Source: Isochrysis galbana (taxonomy: Eukaryota > Haptophyta > Isochrysidales > Isochrysidaceae). Taken from it: a stretch of 64,000 nt of DNA. Position numbers and translations under genes: made by a program. Shown here one piece after another: positions 32,101 to 41,448 of the stretch. The notes beneath the pieces are model-generated. The model had not been told where the DNA came from, did no database searches, and saw only the letters and a list, made by a program, of their open reading frames with translations. Within the stretch, counting starts at the first letter, position 1. Every line of letters starts with the position of its first letter. The DNA lies in assembly GCA_018136815.1 (NCBI GenBank), contig CM030936.1, positions 5,603,685 through 5,667,684 on the forward strand. Reading direction: 5' to 3'.

Positions 32101-33110
32101 CGCCATTTGATGAGTCTGATCCATGTTAAGGTGAATATGTGCGCGCGATCCAAACGAGTGAAGGGTTGTCGATGGTGGCCACAGCCCAACAGCCTAAGTC
32201 GGCCTGAACGACCTTCAGGCTGTGACCGTGTGCCCAGGCTGAGAACGGCCGCTTCTATCTTTTCCCCACGAGTAGGCATTTGGTGCCGGCTCCGATGCTG
32301 TAGAGGACAAAGTGCTTCGCGCACAATTGACAACTCTCGGCTTCGTCACTGCTGATCATCTTGGACTGAGACCGCATCTATGCCGGGGCTCGGAGTGGGA
32401 CGCAGCGGTCCAACACATTCTGAGTGTCGGCCATTCGACGGTACGCTTTTTCAACATCCGCTTGCTTCTCGATGGCAACTTCGTTCCATCGGCGTCCCAT
32501 ATTTGTGCTAAACGCCGCTTGCCATGTCAACCCCCCCCCCCCTGCCCGGGCCCTCCCTTATGCACCTGGGAGCAGGCGCCTGCAGACAAGATTCACCACG
32601 TTGTGCTATGCTGTCAACACCTCGGGAAGTTGGTGCCTCCCTCCGACGCGTCATTTGTACGACTTCTAGCTCTAGCTATCCTCCATGCCAGGCGCGTGCC
32701 TAGCTCATTGCTTTCATCACCATGGCGATGGCACATTGTGTTGCCACAACGTTCCCTCCAGCTATGAGGCCACGTTGGTGTGCTGCGCGTCTTCTTCGCA
32801 CTCACCTTCATGCGCCTCGACCACATCGATTTATTTGGGTCCTTCCATGGCAGAAATCCTTGAAATAGCCGGCTCACCGCTTCTCATTATTCCGCTTGTG
32901 CATGAAGGCCCTATGATGGCCCAAACTCGCTCACTTTCCTCTACATTTGAACCTTGCAGGCCTGAACGTTTGCACTCAAGTCTCGAGTATGCAGCTCGCT
33001 TCGTTGACCCGAATCGTCTATGGTCGGCCGAGACTGGAGGTCCGTTCACGATTGCCCGTGCTGCTGTTCAGTACCTGTCCCATCTAGATCCCGCAGCACT
33101 GTCCGCTTGA
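29121..33110 (+). CDS. VPS9-domain Rab5-type guanine-nucleotide exchange factor (8 exons)
   Basis: Exons: 29121-29253, 29573-29742, 29967-30074, 30379-30501, 30604-32130, 32306-32440, 32576-32691, 32960-33110. The phases agree and give 820 residues. Residues about 1-100 and 180-270 are coiled coil (KLSLLKKAYRSLKQDAERRE; RRNAEEAETHNAEIASALAT). Residues about 280-610 are low-complexity and probably disordered. Residues about 615-815 form a VPS9 domain rebuilt over four exons: DKVLRAQLTTLGFVTADHLG, then ADKIHHVVLCCQHLGKLV, SDASFVRLLALAILHARPER, and LHSSLEYAARF..., ending TIARAAVQYLSHLD. VPS9 proteins load GTP on Rab5/Rab21 GTPases on endosomes. The usual (S/D)ADD..P..I.V signature is altered (SDASFVRLLALAI), so the catalytic Asp should be checked. 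The last intron appears to use a GC donor. Exon 3's donor (GTTTGG) is the weakest call. Confidence 0.75.
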
Positions 33111-33640
33111 TTTCCAGTGGCCGTCGAGGATTTGCATCTATTTCAGCGAGTTTTTGCCCCACTGTGCGGGCTGCGCTTTTCCAAGCATCCCGCGCTTTCC
33201 AAGTCTCGGCAATGAGTTTTCGACCGGTCCAATGTTTTGGCAACTTTCGGAACGCTTGTGACGTTTGTTTCCCCCCTAGCTCTTGCAATGTGTCATCGCA
33301 CTACCTTCCCTCCTTGATCCTCCTCCTTGATCCTCCAGCATGATCCTCACCGTCAATGAATGTCGAGTCTCTTCCCCCTATGGTTCCTCCTGCCACTGCT
33401 ATTGCCACCGTTGTTTTACATTGCCATCCTTCTTGGTTGTTGCTTTCTCCTCCTTCCTTGTTGCCGCCGTGAGCACGGGCTATTGTATGTGTCCGCTCTA
33501 ACTGCGGGTGCTACCCGTTGCTAACTGCTAACCCATTGTGATTGATTGGGGCCACGCTGGTAGCCCGGTCACTCACGCTTTTTAACCACTATTTTCCACC
33601 TCCACCCCTCATGGGTGTCCAAGGATCCCCCAGGGACCCC
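33111..33640. other. Intergenic; nothing recognised
   Basis: 3' flank of the VPS9 gene, C/T-rich, with no coding signal. It ends at the motif AACTAAGTTTATACTTGGT (33643-33661). Confidence 0.45.
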
Positions 33641-33642
33641 CA

Positions 33643-33850
33643 ACTAAGTTTATACTTGGTTTGTCGAGGCTCGAGCGTTGCCGGAGGGCTCTAGGGGTAA
33701 GCCGAAGTATCCAGATATTTGTCTTGGATATTTGGGTGGATTTGCTCCATATGGATATCTCTAGATATTTCAGAGATATTTGGGCTCTTGCTAGCGGATA
33801 TCTGTGCTGGATATTTGGGTTCTTGAACAGGAGCAACAGTGTTTGAAACA
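33643..33850. repeat. Terminal motif and GATATTTGGG-type repeats
   Basis: AACTAAGTTTATACTTGGT is followed by several imperfect copies of GGATATTTGGGT and GATATCTCTAGATATTTCAG. The motif is the inverse of the pair at 6604-6674. Probably the remains of a dispersed element. Confidence 0.5.
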
Positions 33851-34435
33851 GGTCTAATTGTAGTTGTAAATGGCTCTAGCATCTGCTAGGGAGGAGCAAC
33901 GGCACGCAGCAAGCACGCAGGCGCGCGCACCACCTTTGGTACCTGTTGCGGGTAAGGGGGAGCATTCCACGCGACACACTCTATTCTTGGAGCGTGTCTC
34001 GGGAACACCCTCCTTACTACGCGGTGCGCTCCATTCTAAGAGCGCCCCCCCCCTTTTTCCCCGCCCCGCTCCTCGCTCCCTCCCCTCTCTTCCCTTCCTC
34101 CCCGGTTCCCTCGCATGCGGCTCCAAGCCTGGATCCCTTCCTTTCCTCCTTCCCGTGCAACCCCAGCGGTTCCTTTAGGTTCCCCCGCTCCGACGAGACT
34201 CGGAGCCCCGTGCGCTCGCCTCTCGCCTCGCTCGTCCGACGTCCGGCCCCCCCCTCCTTTCCATTAGTCTTTCCCTTGTTCCTAGAGTTTCCCGCGTCCC
34301 CTTCCCGGTTCTCTCCCTTAGGTTCCGTGTTTTTTGTTTCTGGCGCGCTCGCTCGGAAGCAACCCCTCCGTGTCCACTCCTCGTGTGCTCTACCCCGCCC
34401 CGCTCGCTGTCATGCTCCCCGACCCCACTGTTGTA

Positions 34436-35171
34436 AACGAGCCTCAGCCGGAGATCATAAACCACATTTTATGATCTCGGAACGGGCGCAAAGTGCACAA
34501 TGGCATCGACAATGTCAAGAAGTGGGAAACGGCAGTATCGCGACGGGCAGTATCGTGATGGGCAATATCGCGATGAGCGATACCACGATGAGCGATATCG
34601 CGATGAGCGATATCGCGACCAGCAATACGAAGATTGTCGCGGCGGTGGGCGTTGGCATGGCGCCATAAACCACAGGTACGATGGCGTTGCATGCCTGTCA
34701 TTGCCCGGCCACCAGTTTCTAGAGTCACCACAGCACCATGCACGCGATTACGCCAAGCGGGGTTCAGGAAGCAGCAGCGGCCCTTCTTCGGTTCTTCTTA
34801 GCCCCCCGTGTGGCGTGGCCCTTCCTCCCTCTTCGCCTGATTCCGCGGAGGTGATGCGAGCGCGCAAGATGGCGCGGCTCCGCGTCACAAACGAGTCGAG
34901 CCATGCCGCCTTGGCTGAAGAAGAAGCGGAGGCGGAGATGCGAGCGCAGGTGCGAAGCCGCAGGCGGAAGACAGCGGAGGCGGCGGTGGCCAAACTGTGG
35001 GGCGCCAAGCAGCTGTAGTAGCCTATCCCCTATGATTATGAGAGTGAGTGTGTGTGCCATTACTTGTTCCTAGACAATTAACAATCGCATTGACAAATGC
35101 AACTTTGGCAATGACAATGTAGCTGTTTATGGTCTCCGGCTGGGGTTTATGATCTCCGGCTGAGGCTCGTT
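34436..35171. mobile_element. Nested element with perfect 28-bp terminal inverted repeats
   Basis: 34436-34463 (AACGAGCCTCAGCCGGAGAT, then CATAAACC) is the exact reverse complement of 35144-35171. A degenerate extra copy (GTTTATGGTCTCCGGCTGGG) precedes the right arm. The unit contains the frame 34500-35018. It sits wholly within the 33944-35342 element, so it is either an insertion into it or the outer element captured it. Confidence 0.8.
34500..35018 (+). CDS. Element-borne protein with YRDE/YRDG repeats and charged tail
   Basis: 172 residues starting MASTMSRSGKRQYRDG. Residues 12-42 are tandem five-residue repeats (QYRDG, ERYRDE) from a 15-bp DNA repeat containing CGATGAGCGATATCG. The C-terminal 60 residues are helical and strongly charged (ALAEEEAEAEMRAQVRSRRR), like nucleic-acid-binding or capsid-type tails. 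It is enclosed by the 28-bp inverted repeats, so it may be the element's own gene. No domain recognised, and whether it is expressed is unknown. Confidence 0.4.
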   Translation: MASTMSRSGKRQYRDGQYRDGQYRDERYHDERYRDERYRDQQYEDCRGGGRWHGAINHRYDGVACLSLPGHQFLESPQHHARDYAKRGSGSSSGPSSVLLSPPCGVALPPSSPDSAEVMRARKMARLRVTNESSHAALAEEEAEAEMRAQVRSRRRKTAEAAVAKLWGAKQL

Positions 35172-35344
35172 TGTACCATGTAATAGGACCTCTGAGACCA
35201 CTCCCGCATCGTTGTCACGCTCACCCTCTCCCTCCATCCATCACAATGCCCAAGTTCAGACACAGCCACAAGCACCCCACACATTCACCAACGCTCCAAG
35301 AATAGAGTGTGTCGCGTGGAATGCTCCCCCTTACCCGCAACAAG

Positions 35345-36568
35345 GGGCAATCCTGCCGCACAGCATTCCAAAAGACTTACCGAATAAGACGAGAGAAATG
35401 CGATGTGCCTAAGGGGGAGTTACGAAGAGGTTGCAAATTAAACCTGATTGCAATCGCTGAAGACTGAAGTAGATAGAGAAACGTGAAACGTGGGGAAGAT
35501 AGCAAATCAAACCTACTTACGAGGCGCCTGGGAGGAAGAAAGGTGGGGAAACTTCCCTTCTCTTTCGAGAGAAAGAGAGAGGGCGCTCCGCAACCCAAGA
35601 TCCTAGGCGTCCACGCGAAGTTTTTGACCGAGAACGAGAACGAGAGAACAATAACGATGAATGCCGAATGGCGAAGAGAAGAGCGAAGCCTAACGAGTGT
35701 CGATTCGCGAATGCGACACCCCCCTCCCTGCTAGGATCGGTACGCCACCAAGCCGCAAGCCAAGCCCCAGCAGACCCTCCCTCCCAAGCCAGCGCCCAAA
35801 CCCCAACCCGCCCAGCAGCACCGGCCCGCGCCCGAGCGGCCGGGCTCAGCTCAAGACGCGGAAGGCGACAAGAGGGGGAGCAAACCAGCCGGCCGCGGAG
35901 CCGGCACTCCAAAGCGGGCCTAGGGCGCCCGCAGCTTCTCCCCCGGGGGTGGGGATGGCAATCTCACCCACCCGCGATAGAAGTAGAACCCAGCGGGTAC
36001 GAATGTAGAGTTTAACAGTAACCCCCCGTTCGTACCGCTGTCGGGTTCGGGACTTCTCTCTCGGCTTTCGCTCTCCCTGCCCAGTCCGCCTTCGTTCTCC
36101 ACACCGACTTGTCGGCGTCGGGGTGGTACCAGCACAGAATGGCCTTAAGGGCGCGCTCCTTCGTGTCCTCCTGCGGAGTCACGCGCCCCCCGCTTGTGTA
36201 TGATGTGCGAGCGGCTGCTCGACGCCGGGACCGCCCGGCAGGCTCGTCTCCTGCCCCTCCCCCCTCACGAAGAACGTCCGCGGCAGCGTCGTCGATCGCA
36301 ACGGCGAGGGGAGATGCAGCCGCAGCGCCCCCTGCGTCGCGCGCGCGACGGGGGTGCCTGGGGGACAAAGCTGGGCTTGTGCATGCCCCTGGCTGCGATG
36401 CGAGTCCTGGGGCCATAGAGCTGCAGGGGAGGCTGCTGGGGGGGCGAAGAACACGTTGCCAGGGTTCAACGCGCGCTCAGGAATTGAGTGGGCACGGAGT
36501 ACATTTACGAGATTCTATTCTGACCGGAGGCACCTTCCCCTCCGCCGCCGCCGCCGCCGCTGCCGCCG
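35345..36568. other. Mosaic region with no gene I can support
   Basis: Several overlapping frames exist on both strands. A minus-strand frame near 36012-36416 contains LKAILCWYHPDADKSVW, superficially J-domain-like, but lacks HPD in the right setting. The 35510-35620 stretch is purine-rich. The last 100 bp hold CCGCCG repeats directly ahead of the kinase-like gene. Confidence 0.4.
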
Positions 36569-38000
36569 ATGTCGCGGCTTCCCGGCGCGGCTCACGCGCT
36601 GGTGCTCGCGCAGCTTCTGTGCATGTGCTCGGCGCTGCGCATATTCCGGCCTTCCTCGATCACTATTCGCCGTCAGGTCGGCCAGCTCGGCTTCGCCACC
36701 GAGACCGAATGGCAGTACTATGGTGGGAGGCGCAACCCGCTCGACTCATCGACTCCCGCAAGGACAGTCGAGGCCTCAGGCATCTCGGTGCGGCTGTTCG
36801 ACGCGGCGCTCGCAGATGGCTCGCGCGTGCTGCTCAAGGAGTTCCTGGGTGAAGAGGCCCGCCGCTTAGGCGAGCGAGAGCTCCAGATCTACGAGCAGCT
36901 CGATGCGGGAGGCGGCCTGGGGGAACTCAACGTCGGCACGCTCTTCGGCCACATGCAGTCCGACAAGGCGTTTGAGACGCCGGGTTTTGTGCAGTCTTGG
37001 GTCACCAGCTTTGGCCCTGGTGTGCCGCCACCTGCCGCCGGCAACCTGTGGCTCGTCTTTGCATGGGAGGGCCTCCGCACTGTGGGTGGTTTTGCGCGCT
37101 CAGAGCAAACCCGCGAGGTCTGGGATTTCTTTGGCAGCGGGTTTGGCGGCGGTTTATTCGGAGGACAGGGTGGGCCGCCGGCGGCACGGCGCGAGTGGGT
37201 GCGCGCTGTGGCGCGCCTCTCGCTCGAGGCGCTTGCTGGGCTGCACGCGCGCGGCGTGGCACATCGCTCGCTAGGGTCGTCATCGCTGCTTGTGTCCACA
37301 TATGACCAGCGTGAGCATTCCAGCCTGCGGCTCAAACTTATCGACTTTGGCTTCGCCACCACCGCGGCGCTGCTCACTCCTGAGGAGACTTCTGCGGCTT
37401 TGCGACAGGTGCGATGGCTTTCATAAGCATTCACGTAGGCCATGGGATTGATGTATGGCACGATGCGCACCCATTACTCTGCCTAGTTGCATTCTCATAA
37501 GCCATGGTCAAAGTGCATTGATGGTAATTGTGAACGACAAATGATCGCACGCACATCTTATTGCTACCATTAGTCCAAGAGGTGAATCAGTGCCACCGCC
37601 CCTCATTGTAGCGTGTCCGTTGCATGAGCAGGTCAGCCTGAATCCGATGGATATTCTTCCGTTGCTCACCCTCTATGATCTCCACGGACTCGGATACGTT
37701 TTGCTTGATCTCGTTCTCGCCTCCTTGTGCTCTTCTCCTAACGACGTGTCAGGAGCGAAAGATGAATTGGCGGCGGCAGGTGCACGATCTCCACCAGAGC
37801 TCCAGTCTCTGAAGCGTCTTGTGGAGGATGTCTTTCAGGACGACGTTGAGGGGGGCTTTCGTGACTACTGCTTAGAGGAGCCGGGATGGGGACCTGCGGT
37901 AGAGTTTCTCGATGAGAACGACAGGGGCGGATGGTGCGCGCCCACTCATGCGTGGCCTCTCACCCTTGGATCTGTCCCACACGCCTTTTGCTTCTGCTAG
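36569..38000 (+). CDS. Plastid-type protein kinase fold, probable pseudokinase (3' end incomplete)
   Basis: Exon 1 is 36569-37408. Exon 2 begins at 37632 (GT-AG, phase 0), and its end is unresolved, so the end coordinate is the limit of the open frame. Residues 1-22 (ALVLAQLLCMCSA) look like a signal peptide followed by a basic LRIFRPSSITIRR stretch, suggesting plastid import. The kinase fold shows VLLKEF (K90, the ATP-anchoring Lys), an inserted Gly-rich loop (FFGSGFGGGLFGGQGG) in the linker region, LHARGVAHRSLGSSSLL where HRDLKxxN should be, LIDFGFA (DFG, 259-261), and in exon 2 DLHGLGYVLLDLVLASL (the DxxSLG helix). The catalytic Asp of HRD is Ser (234), so phosphotransfer is unlikely. Plant plastid kinase-like proteins show similar loss. 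One or more C-terminal exons lie beyond 37900. Confidence 0.65.
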
Positions 38001-38697
38001 TGGCACCACGTGCATTTTGTGGCCGTTGCCGTCATGCAGCAGTTTGAACCCTTTCCACCACGTCTTTTGAGTCGTTGTCCAACACATAGCCGCTGGCAAG
38101 GACTCGACTCGTGCCCGCTCTTGCGATGCGTAGGACCCTGATTCAGCAGCTCGTTGATTGCCATACGACCGAGGCACTGGGCCGTGTCACTGCCCAAGGG
38201 CTTCTTGATTCGCCATGGCTGCGACTCGGAGGACGTTGATAATGCACTTCACGAGCCAGCAAAGCGCTGGCCGAAGCCTCGGCTACCAAGCGATCACCTT
38301 ATGGCGGTTCCGACAGATTTTTGTACCGAATCGACTGCCACGCGTGCTTCCCTGCCACCCATCACATGGCATCTTCAGACGACTAATTGATGCATTCTGC
38401 AGCACGGCTTGTTGGTGTTAGGCGTCCATGATCCATGATCCTTCTAGCGAGAAGACCAATAGACCTTGTGAATGGCAGAGCAGGCGATGGACCACCAGTA
38501 CTCGCAGATACGTAACACCAACGGATCATTGTGTTGTACCTCTTTCAGGAGCAACAATTATTGGTCATGCGCTGCAGGATGCTGTGATGCAACCATAAGT
38601 GGGCGCCCACCCTCACCTCGCCCACTCGGGCTGCCGGAAATCTATAAAAGATCCAATGGCCTTCTGCCGGCGTTTCGGATTCATCGCCTTGCATCTA
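38001..38697. other. Probable remaining exon(s) of the kinase-like gene and 3' flank; not resolved
   Basis: A helix after GWGPAVEFLDENDRGGW is expected, but I could not place an exon with certainty. A CTCTTTCAG acceptor at 38540-38548 followed by a short frame to a stop is one possibility. Confidence 0.3.
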
Positions 38698-39784
38698 AAA
38701 AAAAACTTATAATGTTCTTACCGCACTTGCGGCGCATGGACCCACTCTTTTGAAAAAAAACATCTGAAGAATCTGGGCTACACACCTACTACGGACTAGT
38801 TTCCCTTTACTATTACCAACGCCCTTATCTTCCCTCCCCCCAGCTCTTCCCCTGCCCCCCTTCGTTCCTTTTTCTTCGGTTTCCGGGGTCCGGCCCTGGT
38901 ACACTACCTAGGGCCTGGTTCGGAGCGTGGGGGCCGGGCAGGCCTTTTGAACCGTCACTCTTGGAGATCGCGCCTATTCAGATTCGCGGTGGTTGTATGG
39001 GTTTCTTATGTCTTGCGTTGTTTTTGGGTGCTCCCTTTGGTCGTTGCTTACCGGGTCTATTAGCTATTAGGTGTCGTTCCGTCAATTGTGGGACATCAGT
39101 CGAATTGAGCGATCGAATGTCCACAGTTGTATATAGAGCAGTATTTTAAAATTAAATGCATAACAACTTTTTTTCTCTGCTTCCCCGCGCGGTGCATGTT
39201 CCCCCCCGAGGGGGGCGCCGTGTCAGCGCTTTCCCCCTGCGTCTCCTCTAAGGCCGACAACTACATAAACACTCAATTTAAGAGATATTTAGAACGGAGC
39301 ATCTGTGATGACCTGCAATCACATCGTGCACGCCTTGCATGGGCACGGCGCGATGTGCATCGGTCCCCCCGCGTAGACGCCGTGCGTGCGCATGCCAACT
39401 TTTTCCATCTGCGTACCCCCTAATGCCCACAACTACGTAAACTAGCCATATAAGATATGTTTCTTTACGCAGCACGTGCAGGTCGCTTATGTCTATCCTC
39501 TTTTTGGGTTGTCTTCCCATACCCGCTTGGGCAGTTCTTGCCGAGTCGGTTTCATGAGCGAAGAATAGTGCTTTGCTTAGTGTGGTGAATCTTTCTATTA
39601 TTCGTATCAGTATTGATTCTTCCGAGAAGTCTACACCGTCATAGTGAATTCTGTAAAAGTCTGTGATAATATATCTCCACGCTGCGGGATTACTGTACGT
39701 AAGTATAAGTTTCTCAAAGTTGCTTGAGGTTGCTCTTCTAGGGGTAAAGATGCTCGGAGTTGCTCGCACGCTCAAACACCCCAA
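38698..39784 (-). mobile_element. LINE 3' portion (minus), interrupted by repeats C and H
   Basis: Reading on the minus strand, 39784-39490 encodes AAWRYIITDFYRIHYDGVDF and AQAGMGRQPKKRIDISDL, the LINE C-terminal domain. It runs straight into GC-rich block C (39480-39180), hairpin H (39128-39068), then the 3' UTR (GGCCCTAGGTAGTGTACC at about 38913-38896), GGTGTGTAGCCCAGATTCTT and finally the GCGGTAAGAACATTATAAG tail with a T-run at 38698. This copy shows that blocks C and H can belong to the LINE 3' region and that the two kinds of 3' end seen elsewhere can occur in series. Confidence 0.75.
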
Positions 39785-40312
39785 AGTTGCTCAGAAAGCT
39801 GCCGGCAACTCTTGCCTGGCCCTAGCGCGGTCGCTTCGGCGACAGCGGCGTGTCCATCAGTAGTTCGGTTTATCTCGGCGAGGGCGGCGGCAGAGGGGGA
39901 GGGGAGCGGCGCGCGCTCCATGAACCTATCAGTTTACTGATAGTTGACGGGGGGGGGGGGGAGAGAAAGGTCCGAGGGAGGAGGGCAGGGAGGATGAGGG
40001 GGGCGGAGGGGTGCTCTGTGCAGATGCCCCTCTTTCAGGGTCAGGGTGTATGGGTTCACGTTTACCCGGTGTTGACCCACTTTGCGTTAATTAACACCTC
40101 CATTGGCTAGGTGTGGCACATGCGTTAACACCTCAATCTGCAGGTGTTGGTACCAGCAGCGGGTTAACACCACACTGCCGGTGCTGTGTACTATACTGTG
40201 CACCCACGCACCCACGCACTCACGCTCCCACTGACCACTGAATGCTACGTGCCGCGCGTGCGCGCGCACGAGGAGCTGCACGGCCAAGCGGCAAGTGGGG
40301 AGTTGCTGGAAC
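39785..40312. other. No gene recognised; GTTAACACC-type repeats
   Basis: A G-run (39949-39960) and several copies of GTTAACACC/GGTGTTA (40070-40170), including CAATCTGCAGGTGTTG, form short inverted arrangements. No coding sequence. Confidence 0.45.
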
Positions 40313-40490
40313 GCGACTTTGGCCCGTAGGAGTACCCCACAGATACCGAAAACGAAAACAAAGGAATGATGGGGGGAAAGGGAGGAGGTGGAGGGAAGGG
40401 AAGAAAGAAGAAAGGGCGATGTCAGCAAGCAGGTAAGATTACCTAGACCTAGTAGGTGTTAGCCCTAGCCCTGAATCTTCAGATGTTTCT
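40313..40490 (+). mobile_element. LINE 3' tail fragment (plus orientation)
   Basis: GATACCGAAAACGAAAACAA, then AAGGAATGATGGGGGGAAAG, AAGGGCGATGTCAGC, GGTGTTAGCCCTAGCCCTGA and ATCTTCAGATGTTTCT match the 3' UTR at 10905-11060 and 55690-55835. No coding part remains. Confidence 0.65.
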
Positions 40491-40517
40491 TTTCTTCTGC
40501 CAACCTCTCGCGCGCCC

Positions 40518-41078
40518 CTACATGTGAAACTCAGCGGGTTCACTCTCCAGCAAACACAGTAAACACAGTATGTTTTTGGCCATGGAAGAAACTCAGTGAA
40601 ACTCAGTGGGAAACTCAGATACGGGGGGGGCTCCACCGTTGCCTGTTGCCCCCTTTCCCCTTTCCCGCTTCGCCCCCTTGCTGTCTGCCGCGCCCCCCCT
40701 TCCCTCATGTTCAACTGTTCAACCCCAACCCCGACCGCGCCTCCCGCTCCATCCGTAGCACACTGCACACTGCCCACGTTCCGCCCTGAGGTGGAGGTGG
40801 ACGAGCCACCGCTCAACGGCGCGCTGCCGGCGCAAGACGCAATGCCCGCTGAAAATGTGTTGGCGTTCCTCGACGGAGAGCAGCAAGATCGGCCGCCGAC
40901 CCGCCCCTATGCGGTTGAGGCGGAGGAGGAGAGCAATGCGGCCTTCGGCCCCTGCCGCTTCACCATCACCTCACGCCGGGACCTGCGGCCCCGACTGCCT
41001 CTCCTAGAAACTCAGCCAAACTCATATGTATTTGCCCTCCGCAGAAACTCACTGAATCTGTGTTTCACATGTAGGCGC
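40518..41078. mobile_element. Possible MITE-like element with CTACATGTGAAAC inverted ends
   Basis: CCTACATGTGAAACTCAG on the left and its near inverse CTGTGTTTCACATGTAGG on the right bracket about 560 bp. GAAACTCAG/GAAACTCA repeats occur next to both ends and inside (40590-40620, 41008-41050). Target duplication was not identified. The enclosed open frame has no recognisable domain. Confidence 0.45.
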
Positions 41079-41270
41079 GCGCCTGCAATGCACGGAAGGG
41101 CCGTAGAAAGTAGACGAGCGTCCTCCGCTCCCGAAACGTCCTAAGCGCTCGAAAGTACTTTAGAGTAGAGTACTTTACCTGCGGAAGAAGAGGGGGAAAC
41201 AGAGGAGGGGGGGAGAGAGAGCGAGGAGCCGTTTCTCCCCCCGCGCGAGCCGGTCGCGACTCCCGGGGGC

Positions 41271-41310
41271 TTGCTCTCTCTCCTCTCTCTCTCCTCTCTC
41301 TCTCTCTCTC

Positions 41311-41397
<87 letters not shown>
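41271..41397 (+). repeat. CT microsatellite in the tektin leader
   Basis: A CT tract of about 125 bp with a few TCC breaks, ending about 50 bp before the ATG at 41449. Compare the tract before the PHD-finger gene. Confidence 0.95.
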
Positions 41398-41400
<3 letters not shown>

Positions 41401-41448
41401 TCCTTCCCACAGGTCTCTCCCGCTACCTCTCTCACCTCGTCGGCAGCG

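Larger units (their letters stand above)
33944..35342. mobile_element. DNA element with perfect 52-bp terminal inverted repeats
   Basis: 33944-33995 and 35291-35342 are exact reverse complements over 52 bp, beginning TGTTGCGGGTAAGGGGGAGC and ending TATTCTTGGAGCGT. I could not find a clear target duplication. Between the repeats are a C/T-rich left third and a smaller nested inverted-repeat unit (34436-35171). No known transposase is visible, so the 1.4-kb element is presumably non-autonomous. Perfect arms imply recent movement or gene conversion. Confidence 0.85.

Noticed and set aside
36012..36416. J-domain protein on the minus strand
   Set aside because: HPD occurs only in a context lacking the flanking helices; surrounding frame is low-complexity.
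40596..41144. Protein-coding gene upstream of tektin
   Set aside because: Lies inside the CTACATGTGAAAC inverted-repeat element, has no domain and biased Pro/Thr composition.
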